Positions 1-20,968 of a stretch of 64,000 nt of DNA are shown piece by piece. The translations under genes and the position numbers were made by a program. Source of the stretch: Alviniconcha marisindica (Eukaryota; Mollusca; Gastropoda; Provannidae). Position 1 is the stretch's first letter. Each line of letters starts with the position of its first letter. The stretch lies in the NCBI GenBank assembly GCA_018857735.1, contig JABMCL010001379.1, positions 609,501 to 673,500 on the forward strand, in the 5' to 3' direction. The notes under the pieces are model-generated. The model was not told the origin of the DNA, searched no databases, and was given only the letters and a program-made list of their open reading frames with translations.

Positions 1-413
1 GCTCAACACATTCAGAGCATAAAAATACAACACATACTTATCATTTTGCCTTTGTCTCAGGGTCCTAAAATTATGGTAAAGTCTTGTTAGGTGAACATTG
101 GCTGCTTCACAGGAAGACACTTTCAAACATTTGCACGCTTCGTACCCAATATTACGATGATTTTTGAGCTTTCAAAGACACCCTCACATGCGCCAGCTTA
201 CATGGGTAAAGTCGATGCAGGAGGCACGCACAACTTCTGTTCAGATCTAGTGGCTTTTATAAATGCAGGATGTGATGGATTCCTGGGATGGTCTGCCCCC
301 TCCCCCCCCCCTCCCCCCCAACCCCCCTGAACAGAAAATGTTCCAACATTGCTATAATTTGGATTGATAGGACACAAATCTGAAACAGAACGAGGCCCAG
401 AGCACTGGTACAG

Positions 414-673
414 AATCAACACGTAACGGAGTTAATTAGCGTTTGAAATATGTAACACAAGTACAACAACAAAGACCTGAGCTGCCCACGGTAACTCTCA
501 CCTGGCATGCATGCAAATACAAGGTACGTAAACTCCACCAGTTGTACCTCTGGTGGAGTTTAGGTACCTTGTATTTACATGCATGCCAGGTGAGAGTTAC
601 TGCAGGCGACTCGGGTCTTTGTTGTTGCGTTACATATTTTGAGCGCTAATTAACTCCCTTGTGTGTTGATTTT
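414..673. mobile_element. Foldback / MITE-like long palindrome
   Basis: The two arms (about 414-540 and 551-673) are near-perfect reverse complements around a 10-nt loop at 541-550; the innermost stem is AACTCCACCA / TGGTGGAGTT. Outer arms share AACAAAGACC, GTTACATAT-like and GTTAATTAGC blocks. No transposase is present and the short ORF inside is a by-product of the palindrome. A partial match to the outer end (TTAATTAACTCC followed by TTTGTCTGCTGAT) recurs near 43488-43515, so it may be a dispersed foldback family. Target-site duplication was not resolved. Confidence 0.8.
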
Positions 674-1880
674 AGGACAAAGTCTAACTTTTACATGAAG
701 TTATGATAGTTTGGACACTGTATCCTCCTGGCAAGGTAGGACTAGGTGCATCTACTGCTTCATCTGGTTGTGGACAACAAGATCATGACCGTATCTCACC
801 CTGTCACGGTGAACAGATGGGACACTTTTTGTTTTGTTTTGCATCCTGTTAAAGGAACTAGCCTCAGTTCCAGCCAAAAAATGACATTTTTGATATTTTA
901 GTCACTGTCACAGGTTTTGTTCTCTATCTGTTACCTAATTTTACCAAATCATTGCTAATATACTGAGCTAAAATAAATAGCTTGGGGTTAGTTTAAGCTG
1001 ACTGATTACCGCTTATCTAGAACACTGTAACGTGTCATTAAAAGTTCATTCCACAGAGATAAACACAACAGAATTGTTTGAAAATTGAAAATTGGTAAGG
1101 AAATCACAAACCATTTCTTCTGTGACTACAGCACAGATCTGTAAGCTTCAGGCTTTCTATCCCTTGATGTCAAAGACATTGTGGTGACATCAATCTAAAA
1201 CGTGGGAAAGAACGCTTGAAAAAAAGGTGTTCGTAACATGGCTACTTATGAACGCAAGGGCTCTTTCAGTGACAAAACTTGTTACTGCAGATCATTTTCT
1301 TTTCATCTGTTTTAATCACCCTTTGGTTCAAATTTGTGAAAGCTATAGTTCTTTTAAGGCAGACAGATAATTGGTATTTAATGTCCAGTCAACCATGAGG
1401 GTTATATTATGATGAATTTAAGGTGTGTGTGGGGGGGGGGGGGGTGTGGGGTACATTAGCTGTCTTGTACTGTCAAGATAGACAAGTTATGGCATTCTTT
1501 TGTACTGTCAAGATAAATGGGTTATGGCATTCTCTCCTGTCAAGGCAGCTAGATCTGACACTATTTCATCCTGTCAAAGTATTCATGCTGTCACGGAAGA
1601 CTGTGATTGTCAGCTACAACTCTCTGTACCTCTCTTGTGCGCAGATGAAACCAAGAGCACATTGTCACTGGCAGCTAACTGCTCATGGTGAATGGTCAGC
1701 AACATCAATGATGAATCGGATGCTAATTTGATAAGCCAATTCTTGTGGTGAGGTCACGCATTCCAGAACAAAATCACAACGCTTGCGTAAGGAGTAGAAC
1801 ATTAATAATGTGTGGGTGCTGATGCAACAAACTGCAATGAAGGTGGTCTGACTAACTGATGCTCAAAGATCTAGCGAAGC
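674..1880. other. Unassigned sequence
   Basis: No gene or exon recognised. It contains a poly-G run near 1430-1443 and three degenerate copies of a TGTCAAGATA-type motif at 1460-1580. Positions 1-413 are likewise unassigned apart from a poly-C run at about 297-326. Confidence 0.6.
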
Positions 1881-1884
1881 ACTA

Positions 1885-1962
1885 CCCCCGCCTGAATCGC
1901 CCTGATATAACTGTAAAGGTTGACTGGGCGTAAAGCACCAACGTACGTACTTACTTACCCCT
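1885..1962. mobile_element. Transposon-end and SINE-tail remnants
   Basis: The block CCCGCCTGAATCGCCC (about 1889-1904) matches the terminal inverted repeat of the element at 10657-11175. It is followed at about 1925-1962 by GGGCGTAAAGCACCA plus TACTTACTTAC, which resembles the 3' tail of the SINE at 52316-52640. Both look like fragments. Confidence 0.5.
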
Positions 1963-2039
1963 GCCTGAGACCAAGGTTTTTGTCATTAGTGCACTGACTA
2001 ATGCCACTACAAGCAAGGAACCCTCTTGAACGGCACCTA

Positions 2040-2985
2040 GTGCCATTCTGCACAAAGCAATACACCTCTTGTGAACTGTGCTGAGTACTGCACAAAGCAA
2101 TACACATTGTGTGCACTGTGCTGAGTGCTGCACAAAGCAATACACATTGTGTGCATTGTGCTCAGCGCTACACAAAACAACACACATTGTGTGCTGAGCT
2201 CTGCACAAAGCAATACACATTGTGTGCACTGTGCTGAGTGCAGCACAAAGCAATACACCTCTTGTGAACCGTGCTGAGTGCTGCACAAAGCAATACACAT
2301 TGTGTGCACTGTCCTGAGTGCTGCACAAAGCAATACACTTCTCTTGTGAACCATGCTGAGTGCTGCACAAAGCAATACACATTGTGTGCACTGTCCTGAG
2401 TGCTGCACAAAGCAATACACATTGTGTGCACTGTCCTGAGTGCTGCACAAAGCAATACACATTGTGTGCATTGTGCTCAGCGCTGCACAAAGCAATACAC
2501 TTCTCTTGTGAACCATGCTGAGTGCTGCACAAAGCAATACACGCTTCTTGTGAACCATGCTGAGTGCTGCACAAAACAATACACCTTTTGTGCACTGTGC
2601 TGAGCACTGCACAAAGCAATACACATTGTGTGCACTGTGCTGAGCGCTGCACAAAGCAATACACCTTTTGTGCACTGTGCTGAGCACTGCACAAAGCAAT
2701 ACACATTGTGTGCACTGTGCTGAGCACTGCACAAAGCAATACACCTCTTGTTCACTGTGCTGAGCACTGCACAAAGCAATACACCTTTTGGGCACTGTGC
2801 TGAGCGCTGCACAAAGCAATACATCTCTTGTTCACTGTGCTGAGCACTGCACAAAGCAATACACACCTCTTGTGCACCATGCTGAGTGCTGCACAAAGCA
2901 ATACACCTTTTGGGCACTGTGCTGAGCGCTGCACAAAGCAATACATCTCATGTACACTGTGCCCAATGCTGCACAAAACAATCTC
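2040..2985. repeat. ~40-bp minisatellite, about 23 copies
   Basis: Tandem units around the core GCTGCACAAAGCAATACAC followed by a variable CTTTTGTGCA, ATTGTGTGCA or CTCTTGTGAA block and then CTGTGCTGAG. Unit variants alternate, which suggests higher-order structure. Long cysteine-rich ORFs on the minus strand are open only because the unit lacks stops. Confidence 0.95.
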
Positions 2986-3079
2986 ACATTTATATATACT
3001 ATATAGTCACACACAACCGCACTTAGGCCAAGCTCTCTGTCATTGCTTGGTGCTGCTGTAACCAATGCAACACCTTGTG

Positions 3080-3862
3080 TTGTCATTGGGGGTGTTTCCT
3101 TTTTTTTCTCCGTTCTGACTGCAGTGCAGGGTGACTGGCAAGTACTGCAAAACTCCAAATGCAAAACAGTCTAAAGGTGACTTGCCATGTCATTATGGGT
3201 GTCTCCTCTCTCTCACTTCCCCTCTTTCTCTCTCTCTCTCTCTCCTGATGACTGCAGTGTAGGGTGACTGGCAAGTACTGCAAAACCCCAAACGCAAAAC
3301 AGTCTAAAGGTGACTTGCCATGTCATTGTGGGTGTCTCCTCTCTCTCACTTCCCCTCTTTCCCTCTCTCTCTCTCCTGATGACTGCAGTGCAGGGTGACT
3401 GGCAAGTACTGCAAAACCCCAAACGCAAAACAGTCTAAAGGTGACTTGCCATGTCATTTGGGTGTCTCCTCTCTCTCACTTCCCCTCTTTCTCTCTCTCT
3501 CTCTCTCCTGATGACTGCAGTGTAGGGTGACTGGCAAGTACTGCAAAACCCCAAATGCAAAACAGTCTAAAGGTGACTTGCCATGTCATTGTGGGTGTCT
3601 CCTCTCTCTCACTTCCCCTCTTTCTCTCTCTCTCTCTCTCTCCTGATGACTGCAGTGCAGGGTGACTGGCAAGTACTGCAAAACCCCAAATGCAAAACAG
3701 TCTAAAAGTGACTTGCCATGTCATTGTGGGTGTCTCCTCTCTCTCTCTCTCTCCCTCTTTCTCTCTCTCCTTCTGACTACAGTGCAGGGTGACTGGCAAG
3801 TACTGCAAAACCCCAAATGCAAAACAGTCCCAAAGTGACTGACATCCCACTGGTTACCAGTA
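3080..3862. repeat. ~131-bp tandem repeat with internal CT tract, 6 copies
   Basis: Copies begin near 3160, 3290, 3425, 3555, 3685 and 3815 with GCAAAACAGTC. Each unit carries TGACTTGCCATGTCATT, a CTCTCT tract of variable length and GGGTGACTGGCAAGTACTG. The CT tract varies in length between copies while flanks are well conserved. Confidence 0.93.
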
Positions 3863-4019
3863 CAAAGGTTACAGTTTCACTTGTGATGACAGTGGTGGTC
3901 TTTAGTGTCCTGTGGACGAGCTGATGGAAGACATGGCAGTCTGCTCAGTGATGTCCAACTTGCAAAATATTGACAAAATTGACTGTCTCTCAAACACTTC
4001 AGCACAGTTTTTGTCTCTC

Positions 4020-4425
4020 CAGTGTCTCCCAGACATCAAAAACACACTTTCTGTGTGTCTTTCCTGTGTTTCCCAGACATCAAAAACACGCTTTCTGTGT
4101 GTCTTTCCTGTGTTTCCCAGACATCAAAAACACGCTTTCTGTGTGTCTTTCCTGTGTTTCCCAGACATCAAAAACACGCTTTCTGTGTGTCTTTCCTGTG
4201 TTTCCCAGACATCAAAAACACGCTTTCTGTGTGTCTTTCCTGTGTTTCCCAGACATCAAAAACACGCTTTCTGTGTGTCTTTCCTGTGTTTCCCAGACAT
4301 CAAAAACACGCTTTCTGTGTGTCTTTCCTGTGTTTCCCAAACATCAAAACATGCTTTCTGTGTGTCTTTCCTGTGTTTCCCAGACATAAAAATCACACTT
4401 TCTGTGCGTCTTTCCGGTGTCTCCA
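4020..4425. repeat. 44-bp minisatellite
   Basis: About eight copies of a unit containing CAGACATCAAAAACACGC and TTTCTGTGTGTCTTTCC, almost identical to each other. It runs straight into a related 43-bp array, so this is a recently homogenised subtype of a larger repeat block. Confidence 0.95.
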
Positions 4426-6470
4426 AACATCTAAACACACCTGGTACATCACTCTCCAGTGTCTCCCAAACATCTAAACACACCATATACATCTCTCTCC
4501 CATATCTCCCAAACATCTAAACACACCTTATACATCTCTCTCCCATGTCTCCCAAACATCTAAACACACCTTATACATCTCTCTCCCATGTCTCCCAAAC
4601 ATCTAAACACACCTTATACATCTCTCTCCCATGTCTCCCAAACATCTAAACACACCTTATACATCTCTCTCCCATGTCTCCCAAACATCTAAACACACCT
4701 TATACATCTCTCTCCCATGTCTCCCAAACATCTAAACACACCTTATACATCTCTCTCCCATGTCTCCCAAACATCTAAACACACCTTATACATCTCTCTC
4801 CCATGTCTCCCAAACATCTAAAACACACCATATACATCTCTCTCCCATGTCTCCCAAACATCTAAAACACACCTATACATCTCTCTCCAGTGTCTCCCAA
4901 ACATCTAAAACACACCTATACATCTCTCTCCAGTGTCTCCCAAACATCTAAACACACCATATACATCTCTCTCCATGTCTCCCAAACATCTAAACACACC
5001 ATATACATCTCTCTCCCATGTTCCCAAACATCTAAACACACCTATACATCTCTCTCCCATGCTCCCAAAATCAAACACACCTATACATCTCTCTCCAGTG
5101 TCTCCCAAACATCTAAAACACACCATATACATCTCTCTCCCATGTCTCCAAACATAAACACACTATACATCTCTCTCCATTCTCCCAAACATCTAAACAC
5201 ACTATACATCTCTCTCATGTCTCCCAAACATCTAAACACACCATATACATCTCTCTCCATGTCTCCACAAACATCAAACACACACCTATACATCTCTCTC
5301 CAGTGTCTCCCAAACATAAACATGCCTCTAGTGTCTCCCAACACAAACACACCATATACATCTCTCTCCAGTGTCTCCCAAACACAAATTACATCCTCAT
5401 GTCTCCAAACATCAAAACACCTATACATCTCTCTCATGTCTCCAAAACATCTAAACACACATACATCTCTCTCAATGTCTCCCAACATCTAAACACACCA
5501 TATACATCTCTCTCCAGTGTCTCCCAAACATCTAAAACACACCATATACATCTCTCTCCCATGTCTCCCAAACATCAAAACACACCATATACATCTCTCT
5601 CCAGTGTCTCCCAAACATCAAAACATGCCTCTAGTGTCTCCCAAACATCAAAACACGCCCTATACATCTCTCTCCAGTGTCTCCCAAACATCTAAACACA
5701 CATATACATCTCTCTCCATGTCTCCCAAACATCTAAAACACCCATATGCATCTCTCCCATGCCAACACCAAAACACACCCATATACATCTCTCTCCATGT
5801 CTCCCAAACATCAAAACATGCCTCTAGTGTCTCCCAAACATCAAAACATGCCTCTAGTGTCTCCCAAACATCAAAACACGCCCTATACATCTCTCTCCAG
5901 TGTCTCCCAAACATCTAAAACACAGCTTATACATCTCTCTCCAATGTCTCCCAAACATCTAAAACACACCATATACATCTCTCTCCCGTGTCTCCCAAAC
6001 ATCTAAACATATTTTAATAATAATGAATACTTAGTAATATTTTCTATGTGTTTCTCCAGTGTTCCCCCCCTCCCCCCCCCACCAATCTCAGCATTTTCTG
6101 TAGGTGTGTCTCTCCACCTCAAAACATCTGAACACACTTCGTAGGTATCTCTCCAGTAAATGATGTCTCTGAAACACCTGAACACTGTTAGTATGCATGT
6201 GTCTTTCCAGCGACTCCCACACATCGCAGCACACTTTGCATCATACTCCCCAGCATCTCCCCAAACACCTGAACACACTTTCTGTGTCTACCAAGCATCT
6301 GCAAAACTTCTGAACATTTTTTTCATGCGTCTTTTCAATCTGTAACATCTCAACACACTTTCTATGTGTCTACCTATAGTGTCTCCAAAACTTCTCAACA
6401 TTTTTTTTTCCTGTGTATTTCCAATCTGTAATATCTCAACTGTCTTTCCAGTGCCTCTTTAACATCTCCA
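4426..6470. repeat. 43-bp minisatellite, about 37 copies, decaying rightward
   Basis: Units contain CATCTAAACACACC, TATACATCTCTCTCC and ATGTCTCCCAAA. Copies at 4500-4860 are nearly identical, those from 4860 to 6000 carry indels and substitutions, and from 6020 to 6470 only degenerate AACATCTxAACACACTTT fragments remain. Poly-C runs interrupt the decayed part near 6064-6080. Confidence 0.93.
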
Positions 6471-6512
6471 GACACTTTCCGATTGTCTCTCCGTGGTCAA
6501 GCTTGAACAAAC

Positions 6513-8295
6513 CTTTCCACAGACAGATGAGGATCGCTGAGTCAATGGCCATAGTGTCTTGAGTTGTCCACAGATAATCATTGATCCAAAACTCAGCTTC
6601 TGGCGCAAATGAACCAAGAGGAGGGGGCAGATAATCGTTGATCCAAAACTCAGCTTCTGGCGCAAATGAACCAAGAGGTGGGATCGCAAAGGAGTTGGAG
6701 TTGTTGCAAGCATCCCGCGTTACTATCATTTCAAACAGCATAAAAAGCATTCTGTAGTCACATGCCCCTAGCGTCTCCAGTGCATCGCTTTGCAGCACAG
6801 GCAGCCGTCACTGGATCCCCGGAAAGCTGCATCCCTACATGACCAGAATGTCCAGATGAAATGGCAGTGGGTGTATGGGAAGTTCATGCATTCACCATCA
6901 GTCTCTGCTCTTTTGTCTTCACATCCCCTGATGACTGACCGGACGGTTTACAAAACATGGCAACGGTGGATGCATGGGAAGTTCATGTGTTTACTATCAG
7001 TCTCTGCTCCTTAGTCACCACATCCCCAGAGGACAGACCAAACTCTCACAAAACATGCAGTCAAAGCACAATTGATGTAGTGGTGGTTGAGTAGAAAGTT
7101 CACATGTTCACAATCAGTCTCTTCTCTTTCTCTGGACCCAGTAACAGTATGACCAAAATGCCACAAAACACACAAACAGTTGAGACGACATCGTGGTGGA
7201 TGCCTGTTAAGTTGATGTGTTCACAAGCAATCACTGAGTCCTCAGTAACCAAAATACCCAAAACATGAAAACAGTTGAGATGATGCCATGATGGAAGCAC
7301 GTGAAGTTGATGTGTTCACTAGCAATCACTGAGTCCTCAGTGACCAAAATACCCAAAACATGAAAACAGTTGAGATGATGCCGTGATGGATGCACGTGAA
7401 GTTGGTGTGTTCACAAGCAATCACTGAGTCCTCAGTAACCAAAATGCCCAAAACATGAAAACAGTCGAGATGATGTTGTGATGGATGCATGTTAAGTTGA
7501 TGTATTCATTAGTGATCATTGTCTCCACAGATAACTGTGTGACCAAAATGCCACAAAACATGGAAACAGTCGAGACAATGTCGTGATGGATACATGTTAA
7601 GTTGGTGTGTTCACAAGCAATCACTGAGTCCTCAATAACCAAAATGCCCCAAACATGAAAACAGTCGAGATGATGTTGTGATGGATGCATGTATAGTTGA
7701 TGTGTTCACAATCAATCACTGAGTCCTCAGTGACCAAAATGCCCCAAACATGAAAACAGTCAAGATGATGTCGTGATGGATGCATGTAAAGTTGATGTGT
7801 TCACAAGCAATCACTGAGTCCTCAGTGACCAAAATGCCACAAAACGTGCAAAAAGTTGAGATGATGTCATGATGCCAGATGGATGCATGTTAAGTTCTCC
7901 TCAGATATCACAGTGACCAAAATGTCACAAAACACGCAAACAGCTGAGATGATGTCGTGAGAGATGCATGTGAAGTCGATGTGTTCACTATCAATCTCTG
8001 CTCCTTCAGTCACTGTGTCCACAGATAACAGTATGACCCAAAATGTCACAGAACATGCAAACAGTAACCGTGAAGTAATGGTGGCTGCAAAGAAAAATTG
8101 TCTGTTGCCATTCCTTGTACACTGCAGTTCGATCTCCTCTATGCCATTCATGCCGGAGTAATTGCCAGACTGAAGTTGAGAACAAAATAATATTGCGTCC
8201 TGACCGTTCTGACTTTGGCAGCCAGTTTTGATGAAGCTCACTAACGTGGTACCAACGACCACTGCCAACACAAGCAGAAGCGTTCTATGGTTCAT
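6513..8295 (-). CDS. Unrecognised small membrane-protein-like gene (two exons seen, 3' end not found)
   Basis: Exon A runs 8295 to 8069 and exon B 6751 to 6513. The phase closes: exon A leaves CG, exon B begins with A, giving an arginine. Residues about 5-24 are strongly hydrophobic (LLLVLAVVVGTTLVSF, signal peptide or membrane anchor). A short polar region follows with two cysteines and an NYSG sequon, then a second hydrophobic stretch (FFFAATITSRMLFMLFEMI) across the splice junction. Exon B then carries a polar segment containing a 19-residue in-frame duplication and ends at AAAG|GTTTGT. The layout recalls small multi-pass proteins such as TMEM179, but I cannot show homology. The exon A donor (GTTACT) is weak. 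The ATG lies 27 nt after the GPR180 stop and in the same frame, so this could be a separate gene or part of a dicistronic transcript. Confidence 0.45.
6571..6684 (-). repeat. 57-bp in-frame tandem duplication inside a coding exon
   Basis: Positions 6571-6627 and 6628-6684 are near-identical 57-bp copies. Each encodes a 19-residue block ending APEAEFWINDYL on the minus strand. 57 is divisible by three, so the frame of exon B is preserved. Confidence 0.85.
6790..8066. repeat. ~100-115-bp tandem repeat filling an intron
   Basis: About ten copies contain TTCACAAGCAATCACTGAGT, GACCAAAATGCC and CAGTTGAGATGATG. The array starts directly at the putative exon A donor (8069) and reaches almost to the exon B acceptor (6751), so the intron is essentially all repeat. 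Copies near 6790-7100 are the most diverged. Confidence 0.9.
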
Positions 8296-8304
8296 GACAA
8301 TAAC

Positions 8305-8310
8305 TTTAAT
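8305..8310 (-). promoter_or_regulatory. Candidate poly(A) signal ATTAAA for GPR180
   Basis: ATTAAA on the minus strand lies 12 nt after the GPR180 stop, inside the 27-nt spacer before the next ATG. Cleavage 10-30 nt later would fall inside the next reading frame, so the two transcripts would overlap or compete. Confidence 0.4.
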
Positions 8311-8322
8311 GCTCAGCTTTCA

Positions 8323-17155
<8,833 letters not shown>

Positions 17156-18018
17156 TGTTGATTCTACAACATCGTCAACGAAACCATTTTTATACTGATC
17201 AACGTTTTCTTAGCTTTCTGTCGGTTCTTTTATGATACGTCTGACTGAGTAGTCTCCGAACGTTAAATCATTATTTCACATTTAATACAATCCAGTCTGT
17301 TTTACTACAATGCGACCAGATCCCACGAAACGTGTTGTGTGTTAGCGACTAAATGTCACTAAATGACACTGTGGTAAACTTGTGTCGTATTGCACTCTGC
17401 AGATCTACGGCAGACGAATTCAAATCTGGAAGTTCAGTGCTAGTTCAACTGAAGTTTTGTTCACTAGAGCTTTTGGAAACACAGTCTAGGTTCGTCGCAG
17501 ATCACTCTTCGTGCTACAGAATAATGTCACATCGCAAAACCAAAGGCAAAGACGTAAAATATATGTTCAGTGAAGTTAGGTGTCATAGCCTTTCACTCCA
17601 CGCGAAAAAGTGAAACCAAAACATCTCACTACGTGTACATGTCGTAAAACAGTGGAATTTTTCGTATAATTATGTACTTATTAATATAAAATAAATTTAT
17701 GGTAAGCTTTTAGACAGCATAGATAGCTAAATCAATGGTCAATTTTGCACGTCTGACAAGAAAATACCATGTTCGTGTAGTTACGCGACTACCAACCTGC
17801 ATTCGTATAACGCGACCACTTTCTGTTTTCTGGTAGAGTGGCGTCCCTTGACAACAGACTAGCCAGCCGAAAAATTTCGAAACGAAGTGCAGCGTGTGCA
17901 ATCGTGGCTAATATCTCTTGAGTACTTAGGTGCATAATTCGTTTCTAGATTTTCCATATTCATTAGCGAATTTAAAAATCGTTTAATCCGTACGGCTGGG
18001 TGATCTTTTTGAATCAGA
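17156..18018. promoter_or_regulatory. Head-to-head intergenic / likely bidirectional promoter region
   Basis: The GPR180 start codon (17155, minus) and the zinc-finger start codon (18019, plus) are 863 nt apart and face away from each other. The interval has no array, unlike almost everything around it, and more CG dinucleotides (TACGTGTACATGTCG, CGTATAACGCGACC). No TATA box was identified. A shared promoter is inference from layout. Confidence 0.5.
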
Positions 18019-19668
18019 ATGTTACAAAAGCAGCAAGAATCATGCCACGACTCTTCTGTTTGTGGTCTTGATTTGACTTTACCTCTCGATTTTGTACGTC
18101 AATGGGTACGTTTGACAACAAAACAGCACTGGACGGCCAAGGTGAAAGATTGCGAAGCGGCAAATAGTGACGTTCCGTCCACCGAAGCTGTATCTCCACA
18201 ACAAACTTTTGTGAAAAACGAGATTTTACCAGTTCACGAAACGGACATATCCGTGACAACAGATGTGGTGTGCGAACAGAAGACCTATCTTTATGCAAAG
18301 ATTACAGGTGTGAATTTGTGCATGAAGGAGGGGAGACTGCAGCTGTCTATCGTTGATATCAAAATTGATTCGTGCGACGCTAATACCAGACTTGCCACTC
18401 CAGAGGATGTTGATTCTCAAAGTCCCCATTCATCACGTTCACAAACATGTAGGCATTCACATGCAGCCCCAGTGGATTGCACTGACCACATTGTGTGTAA
18501 AACCTTGCTAGAGTCTAAAGCACAGCTTGGTATCGATCCTTGTGTTAAGAGTAGCTCCACCAGTTGCGTGGTAACTACACACGGCACTTGCAAAACAAGT
18601 GATACTAGTACTACTACTAGTGACACCAGTCACGTGGGACCAAGTGCACAGTCTGCAAAATCAGTAGCAGGTACAGATTTAGATTATTTTTTTTCAGCCT
18701 GGGAAGAAAAGAAAGAAAACAATTTAAGTGATTCACAAACAGTATTACTTGTTTGATGCTATGAATGATTTTAAAACATCATGCAAAATGTTTTGTGATT
18801 TCCTAGTCCCAGGTTTAGTTTTAAAAAAGAAATTAAAAAGCCTGAGTTAATGACTTAAGCAAATGTTTAGTTCATTTTTATGGGTCTGTATTTCAGTGTG
18901 CCATGTTTCTGCTCAAATTACAACCAAAAATATGATTTTAAGTGCTGGATCCCATTATGATTATTATTATTATACATTATTGTGTTGTTGAGTTGGAAGT
19001 ATAATCACTTGATTTTCCATAACACTACAGTAGTGCACCTGACAGAAGACCACCATCAAGAGATTCGATTCCTCTTTATTAACTTAAAGGACCATTTTTC
19101 TGAAACACTATTCTTCATGAATGGTAATCATACTTTAATTCTGTATAACACTAAAAATAAAATGAATCTGTCACCAAAGACCTCCCTTCTATCCAAATTT
19201 GTAGACCATATTTTTATGACTAGGGGTGGTCTTGTCAGTTAGTTTTTTTTAACTTTTAAGCATATTTTGTATATATATATATATATTCATTTGCTTGAAC
19301 AATACAAAACCAAGGTGAATTTGCTTAGCGATCTAGGTGTTGATGGTCTTGATGCAGAGAAAGAAGCTGACCAGACAACGAGACAGCTTGCTGATGCTGG
19401 AAACCATGGCAACCAAAAGGGAAGTGCTATAATTATAAAACACAAAAGAGGTCGGCCACAGAAAAGCTTGAACAGTCAACGCCTGTCTGTCCATAGTACC
19501 AGCAGCCAATGTAAAAGACATGCAGGTACAGTAATTTTTAATTTGAGCGTAGTGAGCTCTTTCCAGTGACCAGTACATGTGTGTGGAAAATTCTGAGTCT
19601 CATTCTGAAAACACCTTGTCACAGTTGGCAGTCTCGCTATGCTTGTGTTTAGTAGTCTGACAGTATAC

Positions 19669-19742
<74 letters not shown>

Positions 19743-20935
19743 ATGCTTACACATTCACACTCACAGTACATAGTCACAAGTGACAAGAGAAAATATCTGC
19801 ATATGAAGTCCAGTCTTAAATTTCATTCTGTGCTTAATTATGTAAACATAAACTGTTTTGTGTGGGAATTTTGTACACAATATGTAATGAATTTTTATTC
19901 CTTCATTAGTGTGGTTGATTTCACTCATTTCTGCAGTGCCTGCCCCATCCAGCGCAGAACCCCACCCAACCACCAGATGTCACTACAGCCTCAGAGGAAG
20001 AAAGCTGCCCTCAGCAATATTTGGGGATTCTGGATCTGAAGGAGAGGAAGAAGATGACGATGAATACCGTCCCCCTCCCATGAAATTTGTGCGATTGAGG
20101 ACGATCCAAACAGAAGAGGAGATCAAGGAAGAGCCTTCCAGCTTGGGTCACAGTTCTGCAGCACTCGACTCCATACGGGGCATCTGTGGGGAGGGAATGT
20201 CAGAATGTAACAAAGACCAAACAGACTGCTTGGACCCCAAGAGCCAGAATGTAGCAGAGTCAGACCTCTCAACAGAAACTGCTCTGCCACGGCCCAAAGA
20301 AAGCATAAGCAACGAGCACACCAACTCAACAGCTTTACCAGAGCCTTCTCACAAAAGAAAACGTGGCCGACCACGCAAGTTGGCTGGCAATGAAAACAGC
20401 AATAAGGCTGGCAGAGAACAGTCCACTAAAAAGAAGAGAATCAAAATCGATGTGACAGGTCTGCCGTCTTTTACCCGCCGCAAACGCAACAAGGAGAGGA
20501 AAGCGACGTGCAAGTACTGCCGACGGAAGTTTTGCGACTTCACTGGGGTCACTGTCCATGCGAAGAAGTTCCACTCAAAGGCCGATGACCTTGGGCAGTA
20601 CCTTCAGGAGCTGAAACAGCTATCAGTGATGAAGTGTTCCATTTGTCACAAGGACTTTGACAACCGCTTCCAGCTGCAGCTCCACGAGGACAAGGCGCAC
20701 TTCAAGGTACAAAAGCACCAGTGGTTTCAGTTCTGGTTCTTAAAGGAACTGCCCTTCTCCTTTGCAGGCTGAACTTCCTGTGTGCTTGGATCAGCTTAAG
20801 TTCAAAGAACATGATCTGCAGTAAATGTTCTGTGATTGTGCGTGTGTCCATGGATGTTTGTGTTTCTGTGTTTGCGGTGGTGTGCATGTTTTGTGTGTGT
20901 GTGTGTGTGATGTTTGTTTATGTGTGTGTAATGTT

Positions 20936-20968
<33 letters not shown>

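Noticed and set aside
1951..2941. Cysteine-rich proteins of up to 262 residues on the minus strand
   Set aside because: All lie inside the ~40-bp minisatellite; the frames are open because the unit lacks stops, and several frames are open at once.
3912..6006. Long repetitive ORFs (up to 202 residues) on both strands
   Set aside because: They are translations of the 44-bp and 43-bp arrays, with no start context, splice sites or non-repeat sequence.
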